From: Candidatus Aenigmatarchaeota archaeon
Lineage (GTDB): Archaea > Aenigmatarchaeota > Aenigmatarchaeia > CG10238-14 > SCSR01
DNA: 64,000 nucleotides
Direction of reading: 5' to 3'
Assembly (NCBI GenBank): GCA_016187385.1
Contig: JACPJU010000001.1
Span: 649,144 to 713,143 of the forward strand
Shown here: one piece after another, positions 46,728 through 55,306 of the stretch
How the letters are laid out: each line of letters starts with the position of its first letter
Position numbering within the stretch: position 1 is the stretch's first letter
Translations under genes and position numbers: made by a program
Notes under the pieces: model-generated
Databases searched by the model: none
Told to the model about the DNA's origin: nothing
The model's input: only the letters and a program-made list of their open reading frames with translations

Positions 46728-48119
46728 ATGAAAACTGTGATTGGTTTAGAAATTCACATTCATCTTGTCAGCAAAAGTAAACTGTTCTGCAATTCACCTG
46801 CCGATTACGAAGACAAGGAACCTAACGAGAACACGTGTCCTGTATGCTTGGGATTTCCCGGATCCAAGCCTCAATTCAACAAGAAAATTCTTGAATCTTC
46901 ATTAATGGTTGCGAAAGCTTTAAACTGTCAATCATCCCCTGTCATGTTCTTCTCTAGAAAATCCTACTTTTATCCGGACATGTCCAAGAATTTCCAGATA
47001 TCGCAGTACGAAGTTCCCTTAGCGGTCAACGGCTATCTTGACATCGGAAACAAAAAAATTAGAATAAAAAGAATCCATATAGAAGAGGATCCCGCCAAGC
47101 TTGTTCATACAGGCGGAAGCATAACATCTGCGCAGTATGTTCTCGTCGATTACAACCGTGCTGGGATACCAATGGTCGAGATTGTCACTGAGCCTGATTT
47201 TGAGTCTACGAAAGAAGTGAGAGAATTCTTGTCTAAGCTGCAATCGATTTTAGAGCATCTGGAAGTTTATGATGTAAGCAAGGAAGCTGGTCTCAGGGTT
47301 GATGCCAATATTTCAATTGAAGGCAGCGAAAGGACAGAGATCAAAAATATCACAGGATTTTCAAGTGTTGAGAAGGCATTGAATTATGAAATTATACGAC
47401 AGAAGAATCTACTGCAAATGGGAATGAAAGTCCAGAGAGAGACAAGGCATTTCGACGAAGTCACAAAAACCACAACAACATTAAGAAAGAAGGAAGCCGA
47501 AGAGGATTACGGTTATATATTCGAGCCGGACTTGCCGCAGTTCACTATCTCCGGGCAATTGATTGGAAAAGTAGAAAAACAAATGCCAGAACTGCCTGAT
47601 GCGAGAGTGGTGAGGTTTGTTAAGAAATATAAGATACCAGAAAACCAAGCCCAGATAATTGTTTATGTCGACAAGGCTTTAGCTGATTTCTTCGAGGAGT
47701 GCGTGAAGCTGTTCAACAGGCCTGAATTTGTTTCACGATGGATTGTTACAGATTTGTTGAAGGTATTGAATTGGAATGATCTGACCATAAGACAATCAAA
47801 GGTCACGCCAAAATTATTCACAGAGTTCTTGAAGGCTATGGACAAAGGAGAGATAACAGAAAGACTGGGCAAAGAATTGATAAAAGAATTGCCAAAAGGA
47901 AAATCTGTGAAAGAACTGATGAAAGAGAAAAAACTGCCGAAGAAATTGGATCTGGAGTCTGTAATTAAGGAGGTGCTGAAAGAGAACAAAAAAGCTGTCG
48001 ATGATTACAAGTCGGGCAATGAGAAAGCTATACAGTTCTTGATAGGTCAAGTTCTTAGAAAGACAAAAACAGCTGGCGATCCCAACAAGATAAAGGAATT
48101 GATTAGGAAACTTATTTAA
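46728..48119 (+). CDS. gatB: Asp/Glu-tRNA amidotransferase subunit B
   Basis: GLEIHIHLVSKSKLFCNSPAD, CPVCLGFPGSKP, YYPD-like motifs. Confidence 0.95.
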   Translation: MKTVIGLEIHIHLVSKSKLFCNSPADYEDKEPNENTCPVCLGFPGSKPQFNKKILESSLMVAKALNCQSSPVMFFSRKSYFYPDMSKNFQISQYEVPLAVNGYLDIGNKKIRIKRIHIEEDPAKLVHTGGSITSAQYVLVDYNRAGIPMVEIVTEPDFESTKEVREFLSKLQSILEHLEVYDVSKEAGLRVDANISIEGSERTEIKNITGFSSVEKALNYEIIRQKNLLQMGMKVQRETRHFDEVTKTTTTLRKKEAEEDYGYIFEPDLPQFTISGQLIGKVEKQMPELPDARVVRFVKKYKIPENQAQIIVYVDKALADFFEECVKLFNRPEFVSRWIVTDLLKVLNWNDLTIRQSKVTPKLFTEFLKAMDKGEITERLGKELIKELPKGKSVKELMKEKKLPKKLDLESVIKEVLKENKKAVDDYKSGNEKAIQFLIGQVLRKTKTAGDPNKIKELIRKLI

Positions 48120-48172
48120 AGTTGAGTGACAATTTGATTTAGACGAGGTGAGAAAAATTAACAAAATTTCGG

Positions 48173-49054
48173 GTGGTCACCGGATGCAATCACTATCGAA
48201 TAACTCAACCTCTCATAGCACTATTAACTGATTTTGGAAACGATGAAGCACCATACTTGATAGAATCTGCAATTCATTACATCAACCCAAGAGCTGCAGT
48301 AAGGACCATAACAAACAACGTACCAGTTTTTAACATACTTTGCGGTGCATGGAGATTGTTTAGAATCGTATCATCACCTACAGAACTGAAAGGAAACATC
48401 TATGTATGTGTTGTAGATCCTGGAGTAGGTTCTGAGAGAGAATGTATAATAGTGAAAACGAAAACTGGCAAGTATCTTGTAGGTCCGAATAATGGCGTTT
48501 TATCATTAGCGTTTGTTAATGAGGGTGTGGACACGGTAATTGAAATAAGGAACGATAAATTAACATTATTAAAGAATTCCAAATCGAATACATTTCACGG
48601 GAAAGATATCTTCGGTCCTGTTGCTGGGTATATATCAAATGGTGTTGAAATACACGATTTCGGTGTTGAATTGCCTATAGGCAAATTAAAAATTATTCAA
48701 TTATCTTCATCGAGAAATGAAAATTCATTAGAAGGCGTACTTGTGGACATAGATAGTTTTGGGTCACTTAGAACAAACATACCCAATGATTTTGTTTCAG
48801 AAATCAAAAATAGAAAAGTTTATCTTTCCATAGAATCGACTAAATTGCTTTATGATGGGAAAGCTAAAATTTCAGAGACGTTTTCTGGGAATTCAAATAC
48901 TGATATTCTTTTGGTACCATCTTCTACAGGGTATCTTGATATAGTTGTTAACACGAAGAATGCTGCCAGTATTTTAGGCATAAAGCCTGACGATATTAAA
49001 TTGAACGGATTAAGACCTCACACGAAGATAACATTAAATTTTGAAAAGTTCTGA
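48173..49054 (+). CDS. SAM hydrolase / SAM hydroxide adenosyltransferase (DUF62)
   Basis: IALLTDFGNDEAPYLIESAI, VVDPGVGSERE, GPNNGVLS, FHGKDIFGPVA. Confidence 0.9.
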   Translation: MVTGCNHYRITQPLIALLTDFGNDEAPYLIESAIHYINPRAAVRTITNNVPVFNILCGAWRLFRIVSSPTELKGNIYVCVVDPGVGSERECIIVKTKTGKYLVGPNNGVLSLAFVNEGVDTVIEIRNDKLTLLKNSKSNTFHGKDIFGPVAGYISNGVEIHDFGVELPIGKLKIIQLSSSRNENSLEGVLVDIDSFGSLRTNIPNDFVSEIKNRKVYLSIESTKLLYDGKAKISETFSGNSNTDILLVPSSTGYLDIVVNTKNAASILGIKPDDIKLNGLRPHTKITLNFEKF

Positions 49055-49119
49055 AAAAAGCAAAATTTGCTGGAGACCCGAACAAGATAAAAGACTTAAT
49101 TAAGAAAGAGATTAAATAG
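49054..49119 (+). pseudogene. relic of a gatB 3' end (KKAKFAGDPNKIKDLIKKEIK*)
   Basis: Matches GatB C-terminus RKTKTAGDPNKIKELIRKLI* about 1 kb upstream. Confidence 0.75.
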
Positions 49120-49133
49120 GTATTAGTGGGTCT

Positions 49134-49505
49134 ATGGGAGAAATAAGAGAAAAGCTCAAAATACAAGATAGAGAAATTGAAGCTATTGTGGACACAGGTT
49201 CTGATCATATCGTTGTTAGAGAGGATTTACTACAGGAGATTGGCGCAAAACCTGTCAAGCAAGAAACCGCTTCTTTTGCAGATGAATCCAAAAAGCAAGT
49301 AAATGTTTATTTGGAGGATATAGAAATCAAGGATTACAAGTTACCTGCCGTTGTTATTGTTGGTGGAAGAAAAAATCTGCTAGGGCGAATAGTATTGCAG
49401 CAACTGGGGGCCAAAATAGATCAAGTAACTGATACAATAACTTATACTCGTCATCCTGCGGGTGTTATAGAAATAACTTCTCTAGAACTGGAAAGCAGGC
49501 AATAA
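49134..49505 (+). CDS. retropepsin-like aspartyl protease
   Basis: IVDTGSDHIVV and VGGRKNLLGRIVLQQLGAK. Confidence 0.75.
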   Translation: MGEIREKLKIQDREIEAIVDTGSDHIVVREDLLQEIGAKPVKQETASFADESKKQVNVYLEDIEIKDYKLPAVVIVGGRKNLLGRIVLQQLGAKIDQVTDTITYTRHPAGVIEITSLELESRQ

Positions 49506-49614
49506 AGGAAATGATTAAAAATCTATTCAATTTTACCGCCATTAAAATAAAGTTGATAAACTAATCGAGTATCTGCTAATTTGTAAAATATCCTTTCACT
49601 ACCTTTGAAAAAGG

Positions 49615-50037
49615 TTATATTCCCCCCCCCGACTCGCAGAAATATGCAAACATTGCAGTTTCAAACTTTTCAGGACCTCTAAAAGGTTTCTCTATCGTAA
49701 CATGCGAAAGGGCATTTCTTAAGAAGGTGTATATAGATTCTGTAATCAAATCCCGCTGCAATTGCCTTTCAAATGCTGATTCCAAGTTTAATGTTGAACC
49801 GGAATATTTCATAAACCAAATAGGGTTCCTGTCAAATAAGACTGTTTCTTCTCCACTAAATGGGTCGGAACCAAACCATTTATCTTTATAGAGATAGAGA
49901 CCTTCACGATAGTCCAAATTATTTGAATCATCCTCAAGAATGACTGGAGTTGCGTCGCTGGCATAAGTTGCTTTTTTTGCTCGTACTAGAATTTCTCTAA
50001 ACTCTTCCCAGTCTATTGGCATATATAAATAAATCAA
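49615..50037 (-). CDS. hypothetical protein ending in a 9-bp G homopolymer
   Basis: 140-aa ORF; C9 run at 49622-49630. Confidence 0.5.
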   Translation of the reverse strand: MIYLYMPIDWEEFREILVRAKKATYASDATPVILEDDSNNLDYREGLYLYKDKWFGSDPFSGEETVLFDRNPIWFMKYSGSTLNLESAFERQLQRDLITESIYTFLRNALSHVTIEKPFRGPEKFETAMFAYFCESGGGI

Positions 50038-50078
50038 TAAAAACCTATTTAAACTTCTTATAAACTATTCTTTTACAT

Positions 50079-50163
50079 GCCTCAGTAGCTCAGTAGGTAG
50101 AGCAGTTCGCTGTTAAATTTTGTAGAGACGAAAAGGTCCGCGGTTCGAGTCCGCGCTGGGGCG
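50079..50163 (+). tRNA. tRNA-Asn(GTT) with canonical 12-nt intron (50116..50127)
   Basis: Acceptor GCCTCAG/CTGGGGC, D arm GCTC-AGTAGGTA-GAGC, loop CTGTTA^A, T arm CGCGG-TTCGAGT-CCGCG. Confidence 0.92.
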
Positions 50164-50397
50164 CTTTTCTTAACAAAATAATGATTATGAGTTTCGAGAA
50201 TTGCTACTCCAAAAGGATGGAACAGAATAATTAAGAAATCCAATTGTGTTGATACATCTTTGGTAAAATTGACAAGCGTTGCATCCGGATTGTTCATTGC
50301 TTCTTATTTCCCAGATTTTGTGGTCCAATACAGATAGCTGCTTTTGACACTAGCGATAATTCTCAGCATAGTGACATATAAGATTCTCAAGTAGAAA

Positions 50398-50739
50398 TCA
50401 CATTTCTATCCAGGATTTAGTTAGCTTCAGTTCGCCAGTTTCTTCATTAATAATGGCTTTGCCTAGTTGAAGAAAATCATGCCCTATAAGATTTTTCTTA
50501 CCTCCAAATACTGTTAAAGGGAACCCAATACCATCAACTTCTATCATAACTCCGTATACAGGTTTAACATCTTTAAATTCACCCATCGATTGCACCTTCC
50601 AATTACCCATATGAATAGCGCCAATTCTAAGAAGAATATCTTCCTCTACCATAGTCCTGTCTGCGCCCGTGTCTATAACTGCCTCTATCTCTTCAGACTT
50701 TCCGTTAACTGAGATTTTAGCTTTCTTTACGATTTCCAT
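50398..50739 (-). CDS. retropepsin-like aspartyl protease, single domain
   Basis: VIDTGADRTMV and NLIGHDFLQLGKAIINEETGELK; close paralogue of 20547..20888. Confidence 0.82.
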   Translation of the reverse strand: MEIVKKAKISVNGKSEEIEAVIDTGADRTMVEEDILLRIGAIHMGNWKVQSMGEFKDVKPVYGVMIEVDGIGFPLTVFGGKKNLIGHDFLQLGKAIINEETGELKLTKSWIEM

Positions 50740-50766
50740 ATATAATAATTATCTTTGAGATTAAAA

Positions 50767-51411
50767 TCATTTTGGAGACTCGATAACGTACAAATCTACA
50801 CTGAACTCCTTCTTAGGTTTCTTGTGGAAATCGAACATATGCGGAACTGAAAATTTGAAAGGCATTGTTTGTTTTACCTTACCACCTTCATTCTCAACAA
50901 ACTTTGTAATGAATGCCCTTGTTTTTTCATAACCGTCTTTATGTAGGCTGTATATCCTCTTGCCGCATTCCATAGCTTTCGATAGGAATAATCTATCCGC
51001 ATGCTCCTTCTGTATGCCGAAAGGAGGATTTTGAATGACTGTATCAAATTTGCCAGAAAAATCCTTTACATCAGACAGGACAAACTTTATCGAACCCTTG
51101 AATTGGATATCCTTTGGAATTATGGTAAACAATGAATGCATGTTCTCCTCAGCAGTGTCCAAAACTTTGTCATCTATGTCGACAGCAACGACTTCCTTAG
51201 CTCCGAACAACAACGCACCCAATGCGAGTCTTCCAGTGCCACAACCCAAGTCAAGAACAACTTTATTTTCTATATCACCATTCAGATACGCGAGGTTCAA
51301 TATTTCAGCAGCCAAGCCGGATGGTATAGTATATTGCTCTAGCGAAACTTTTGGATTTTCTGCAGGTTTTAGTTTGGAGAGGATTATCTCCAGTTGTTTT
51401 TTGGTCAGCAT
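50767..51411 (-). CDS. METTL5-like N6-adenine RNA methyltransferase
   Basis: VLDLGCGTGRLALGALLFGAKEVVAVDID and QNPPFG. Confidence 0.88.
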   Translation of the reverse strand: MLTKKQLEIILSKLKPAENPKVSLEQYTIPSGLAAEILNLAYLNGDIENKVVLDLGCGTGRLALGALLFGAKEVVAVDIDDKVLDTAEENMHSLFTIIPKDIQFKGSIKFVLSDVKDFSGKFDTVIQNPPFGIQKEHADRLFLSKAMECGKRIYSLHKDGYEKTRAFITKFVENEGGKVKQTMPFKFSVPHMFDFHKKPKKEFSVDLYVIESPK

Positions 51412-51451
51412 GTTCTATGTAAATACTTTAAAATAGAAAAGTTTATATGTT

Positions 51452-51467
51452 TGTAACACGTGTTACA
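51452..51467. promoter_or_regulatory. palindrome TGTAACACGTGTTACA between TATA-like box and start of Cas2-like gene
   Basis: TTTATAT at about 51442-51448, palindrome immediately downstream, start at 51475 or 51484. Confidence 0.7.
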
Positions 51468-51474
51468 TTGCAAG

Positions 51475-51693
51475 GTGACTGATGTGAAAGAATTCATCCT
51501 GGTCTTCGACCTGCCAAGAGAAATGGGAACCGTTAAAGTCAGAGCTTGGAGAGAATTGCAGAGGATGGAAGCAAAGATGGTACAATTCTCTATCTGGAAA
51601 TCTGAAAAGTTGGACGACTTGATGAAATTGGCTTTGGATATAAAGAAGGAAGGCGGTGATGCTAGGATTCTAGAAGAAAGGTTTGTATTTTAA
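51475..51693 (+). CDS. Cas2/PaaX-C-like ferredoxin-fold mini-protein (GTG start)
   Basis: FILVFDLPREMGTVKVRAWRELQRMEAKMVQFSIWKSEKLDDL resembles Cas2/PaaX C-terminal domain. Confidence 0.6.
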   Translation: MTDVKEFILVFDLPREMGTVKVRAWRELQRMEAKMVQFSIWKSEKLDDLMKLALDIKKEGGDARILEERFVF

Positions 51694-51695
51694 AT

Positions 51696-52235
51696 TCAGA
51701 GTCCCGCCTTTTGCGGCACTCTATAACCGTATGAACTAGCTACCATATCTAGAACTTCAGAGCTTTCTTCATAGTCTAAGACTGGCGTAGAACTATCTAC
51801 AGCAATAACATCTCTACCTTTGTATCTAGTAGGAGAGATTACTATATCAAATGATCTGCCACTCCAAAAAGTAGATACGCTAAAGTTGATTGTGATAACT
51901 TCTCTCCCATCACGTACATCACGATTTAAAGAAGCTGAATAGCGTTTATCTAGTATGCCTCTTTCGTGATCTCTCTTTTCCTTAGTTTTACTGATTTTTC
52001 TATCCAGATCTAAAACGGTCTCAACCGGCAAATCGCCCTTGTCAGGAAAGTATAGTCTTATTCTCTCTCCTGATAGTTGACCATAAGTAGCAAAAGATTG
52101 ATAATCGCCAGAAATCGCACCATATTTGTTTACCATATTCGTAATCAATTCGTCAACTTGTTGATGATAATTTAATTTTTTTAATTGTGATACTCTGTCT
52201 TTAACATCACGTACTTCTGTTGCAGCCATTACCAT
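51696..52235 (-). CDS. hypothetical protein
   Basis: 179-aa ORF. Confidence 0.5.
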   Translation of the reverse strand: MVMAATEVRDVKDRVSQLKKLNYHQQVDELITNMVNKYGAISGDYQSFATYGQLSGERIRLYFPDKGDLPVETVLDLDRKISKTKEKRDHERGILDKRYSASLNRDVRDGREVITINFSVSTFWSGRSFDIVISPTRYKGRDVIAVDSSTPVLDYEESSEVLDMVASSYGYRVPQKAGL

Positions 52236-52256
52236 AACATAGTATTGAATAAAAAT

Positions 52257-53204
52257 CTATTTAACCTTTACGACTTGATCAAAATTCAACATTGGTATTT
52301 CAAATCTTTCCGTATCATCCGTACCGACTCTGGGGCACATTGTGTTGACGATAAAGTCCAACTTCAACCCCATTATCTTCTCCTGCGTTATCTCATCCCC
52401 CGCAAGAATGTAAACTTCCTTCTTCAATTTCTTTTCCAAATAATTTTTGATAGAGTAAGGCAAAACCAACTGTCCCTTCTTGAATGAAACTAGTATGCCA
52501 ACCCTTTTCGCATCCTTGAAGGCTGACTTGTTCCATGCTATTATCTTCTGAATCCTTTTCTTCTCATATGCGATGTCTGTAACCTCTTTTCTCTCAACAT
52601 CCAAAGTCAGCATAGGCTTGTCGGTACTCAGGATTAATCCTAATCCATAGAACTTTGCGGCAGATACACATAGGAAAGCATCGACTTTGTCTTCTATAAC
52701 TTTTCCCGACTTCAGCCTGCATCCAAGAATCTGTCCCGGATATTTCACGCCATCAACCTCGGCAACAAAAACTTTCTTCCCTCTTTTCTCTAGATATTTC
52801 TTGATTTCAGGTATCTTGTCCATGTACTGCAGGGAACCGACAAGACCGATTTTTTTGTAATTATCCAACTTGTGAAATTCCTTTTCCAGTATCGGAATAG
52901 GATCTGAATCCAGAAAATACGGCCAATAAACAACAGGGACCTCAGAGACAACGCCAAAATCAATATGTGCCACGTGAAGTATTGCATCGCATCCGAGTCT
53001 TTTAGCTTCTGTATCTCTAATGTCGCACGCACCGTACGTGGCTTCCACGCATAATACAGGCGTGAATCCTTCCTTCTCCAATGCCTTGGCTACACCTTGT
53101 ATCTTCTCGTTCTTCAGTCCTTCCGGAAACTGGACAAATACACGCTTGGCATTTAATTCATTCAGTTGTTTAACAATACCGTTCAGTTCCATCGAATCAA
53201 ACAT
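52257..53204 (-). CDS. dph2: diphthamide biosynthesis protein Dph2
   Basis: VFVQFPEGLKN, ATYGACDIRDTEAKRLGCDAILHVAHIDFG, VNTMCPRVGTDD. Confidence 0.92.
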   Translation of the reverse strand: MFDSMELNGIVKQLNELNAKRVFVQFPEGLKNEKIQGVAKALEKEGFTPVLCVEATYGACDIRDTEAKRLGCDAILHVAHIDFGVVSEVPVVYWPYFLDSDPIPILEKEFHKLDNYKKIGLVGSLQYMDKIPEIKKYLEKRGKKVFVAEVDGVKYPGQILGCRLKSGKVIEDKVDAFLCVSAAKFYGLGLILSTDKPMLTLDVERKEVTDIAYEKKRIQKIIAWNKSAFKDAKRVGILVSFKKGQLVLPYSIKNYLEKKLKKEVYILAGDEITQEKIMGLKLDFIVNTMCPRVGTDDTERFEIPMLNFDQVVKVK

Positions 53205-53262
53205 ATATTCAATTGAAAGTTATTTAAAATAATGGAAAAACTTGAGAAAGCAACTTTGGCAA

Positions 53263-54099
53263 TTATGCATGCACTGGAACATCAAGAGTTTTAAATTTCT
53301 CACCATATAAACTACTCAATATTCTCCCAAGACTGTGAGTGGCTGGATCGTAAACAAGAGCATGTTCAGTAAAGACATTGTAATTAAAGTCGTATCGTGG
53401 ATTATAACCAGCTTGAGGAAGCGGTACTTCAAGCTTCCTGCCTTTCTCTTGTGTAGATCGCTCAATTTTACTATCGAAAATAATAGCACAAACATTATCA
53501 AGATAACTAACCTCGACAAGCGGTGTTACCGTGCCTGAATCCATACCCAATGCTTCTTTCAGCCGTTCTTGTGGGCAAAGACTAATACGCTTTGCTTGTT
53601 TACCTGATAACCCGAAGGCACTTCTCCCCAGTTCTTTACTGTCGATTTCCGCGTCATCTAAGGTAGAAACTAGTATCAGCCCCAGAGCATCATGTCTAAA
53701 GCAAATCGTTTTTACCTGGGCTGCAGAAAAAACTTTATCATGGTCTACATGATAAGGATAGACATGATTGTTACGCATTTTACGCTTTTCTCGGATTCCC
53801 ACTGTTGCCATGGGATGAGTTACAATATAATAATCACCCCTTTGTGAATCTGTGAGATATATCTTAGCCTCTGCTCCATCTTTTCTCCGTTTTGCGTTAA
53901 GTCTGCCATCAGGTAAAATCAGATCTCTGACGCTAGGATCGTACCATTCATAGAGAACAAATCCCATGCCACGCTCTGGCAAAACAAATCGATGTATATA
54001 ACCCCTGTCTTGGACATATTGTTCAATAAACTGATCAAATGTTGGACTATCTCGTATATTTACAGCATCTTTTGCATGCCGGAAATTTGTTGGTATCAT
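53263..54099 (-). CDS. hypothetical protein
   Basis: 278-aa ORF. Confidence 0.55.
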   Translation of the reverse strand: MIPTNFRHAKDAVNIRDSPTFDQFIEQYVQDRGYIHRFVLPERGMGFVLYEWYDPSVRDLILPDGRLNAKRRKDGAEAKIYLTDSQRGDYYIVTHPMATVGIREKRKMRNNHVYPYHVDHDKVFSAAQVKTICFRHDALGLILVSTLDDAEIDSKELGRSAFGLSGKQAKRISLCPQERLKEALGMDSGTVTPLVEVSYLDNVCAIIFDSKIERSTQEKGRKLEVPLPQAGYNPRYDFNYNVFTEHALVYDPATHSLGRILSSLYGEKFKTLDVPVHA

Positions 54100-54313
54100 T
54101 TTGGTTACCTATCACTCATAAAAATTGTTATATTTAAGAAGTTCACTTTTATACACTGGAATGATTTTTGTATCCTCCTTTCTCAATTTCTTTCACTTCA
54201 GACCCATAGAAAAATTCTATAAGGCTGAAGACTACCACCAGAATTACTACAACAAGAATTCAAACGCTCAATATTGCAGGTTGATTATTCAACCGAAACT
54301 CAGGAAATTAAAT

Positions 54314-54952
54314 CTAAAGTAAAGCTCCAATCAAATAAGGCAACAGACTTATGATAACTATCGCAAGAATGAACAGCATAATCTTTCCCAGTTTGTTCCT
54401 CTCACCGCTCAACCCCAATACACCTCCTGTAACTCCTCCAATTATGTGAGCAGCTGCCGAAAATGTCGTGTTAAGAATAAACAAGCCGTAAAAATTCATC
54501 AAAGTGTACAAAGCTCCGGCAATGATGAACGGCATTGGAATAGGGATGAAGCTTATGGACACCATCCATTTGCCCGAAAGCCTGAACGCGCCATATCCTA
54601 TCAGACCAGATATAGCCGCAGAAGCTCCTATAGCGAGAATATTAATGTCAACCATCGCCAGCAACAAAACACCAAGATTGGCCGCAATCCCGCTTATGAG
54701 ATACACCAAAAGATACGCAAATCTTCCTATGTATTTCTCGAGAACAATTCCCACTAAAAACAGAGTCGCCATGTTCCATCCTATGTGGGGAATGTCGGCA
54801 TGCATGAATATGGATGTTATCAAAGTTTCGTACCTGCCTTCCCAGAATGATTTTGCGCTGAACCCGTAATTTTCAATGAAGTAATCCAAGTTCTGCGACG
54901 CATATGCAAACACAGCCACATTGACAATGACCAGAAACAAAGTTAACTTCAT
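54314..54952 (-). CDS. rhomboid family intramembrane serine protease
   Basis: HIGWNMATLFLVG, GASAAISGLIGYGA, AAHIIGGVTGGVLG. Confidence 0.9.
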   Translation of the reverse strand: MKLTLFLVIVNVAVFAYASQNLDYFIENYGFSAKSFWEGRYETLITSIFMHADIPHIGWNMATLFLVGIVLEKYIGRFAYLLVYLISGIAANLGVLLLAMVDINILAIGASAAISGLIGYGAFRLSGKWMVSISFIPIPMPFIIAGALYTLMNFYGLFILNTTFSAAAHIIGGVTGGVLGLSGERNKLGKIMLFILAIVIISLLPYLIGALL

Positions 54953-54968
54953 GCCATCATTATTAATT

Positions 54969-55214
54969 ATGGAAAAGCTCTCTAAAGAGATTATCGAAAA
55001 AGGCAAGTATCTTATGAAGGAAGGCAAAGTTAAGAAAGACATTGACACAGAAAAAAGAATCCACTTCACTGTTCAAGGAGACTCTGAAGAACATTCGGTT
55101 ATTTATGAAAAAACGGAAAAAGAATGGAAATGCGATTGCAAGTTCAATTCATTGCATCAGAAAAGATGCTCTCACATTTTTGCGAGTATGTTAAAGGAAA
55201 GAATTAGAACTTAG
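54969..55214 (+). CDS. SWIM zinc-finger small protein
   Basis: WKCDCKFNSLHQKRCSHIFA (CxCx(n)CxH). Confidence 0.8.
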   Translation: MEKLSKEIIEKGKYLMKEGKVKKDIDTEKRIHFTVQGDSEEHSVIYEKTEKEWKCDCKFNSLHQKRCSHIFASMLKERIRT

Positions 55215-55306
55215 GCTTTTCGTCTTCTTTTCGCCATTTCAATTACACCTCCGAGATATTCCTGTGAATACTATTTTGCTTTCAGGACATAAATAGATAA
55301 TTCATT

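Noticed and set aside
48140-48200. Possible intron between the GAGGTGAG Shine-Dalgarno-like site and the SAM-hydrolase frame
   Set aside because: Tested TTCG/CGAA BHB pairing gives an in-frame stop; the GTG start at 48173 is adequate.
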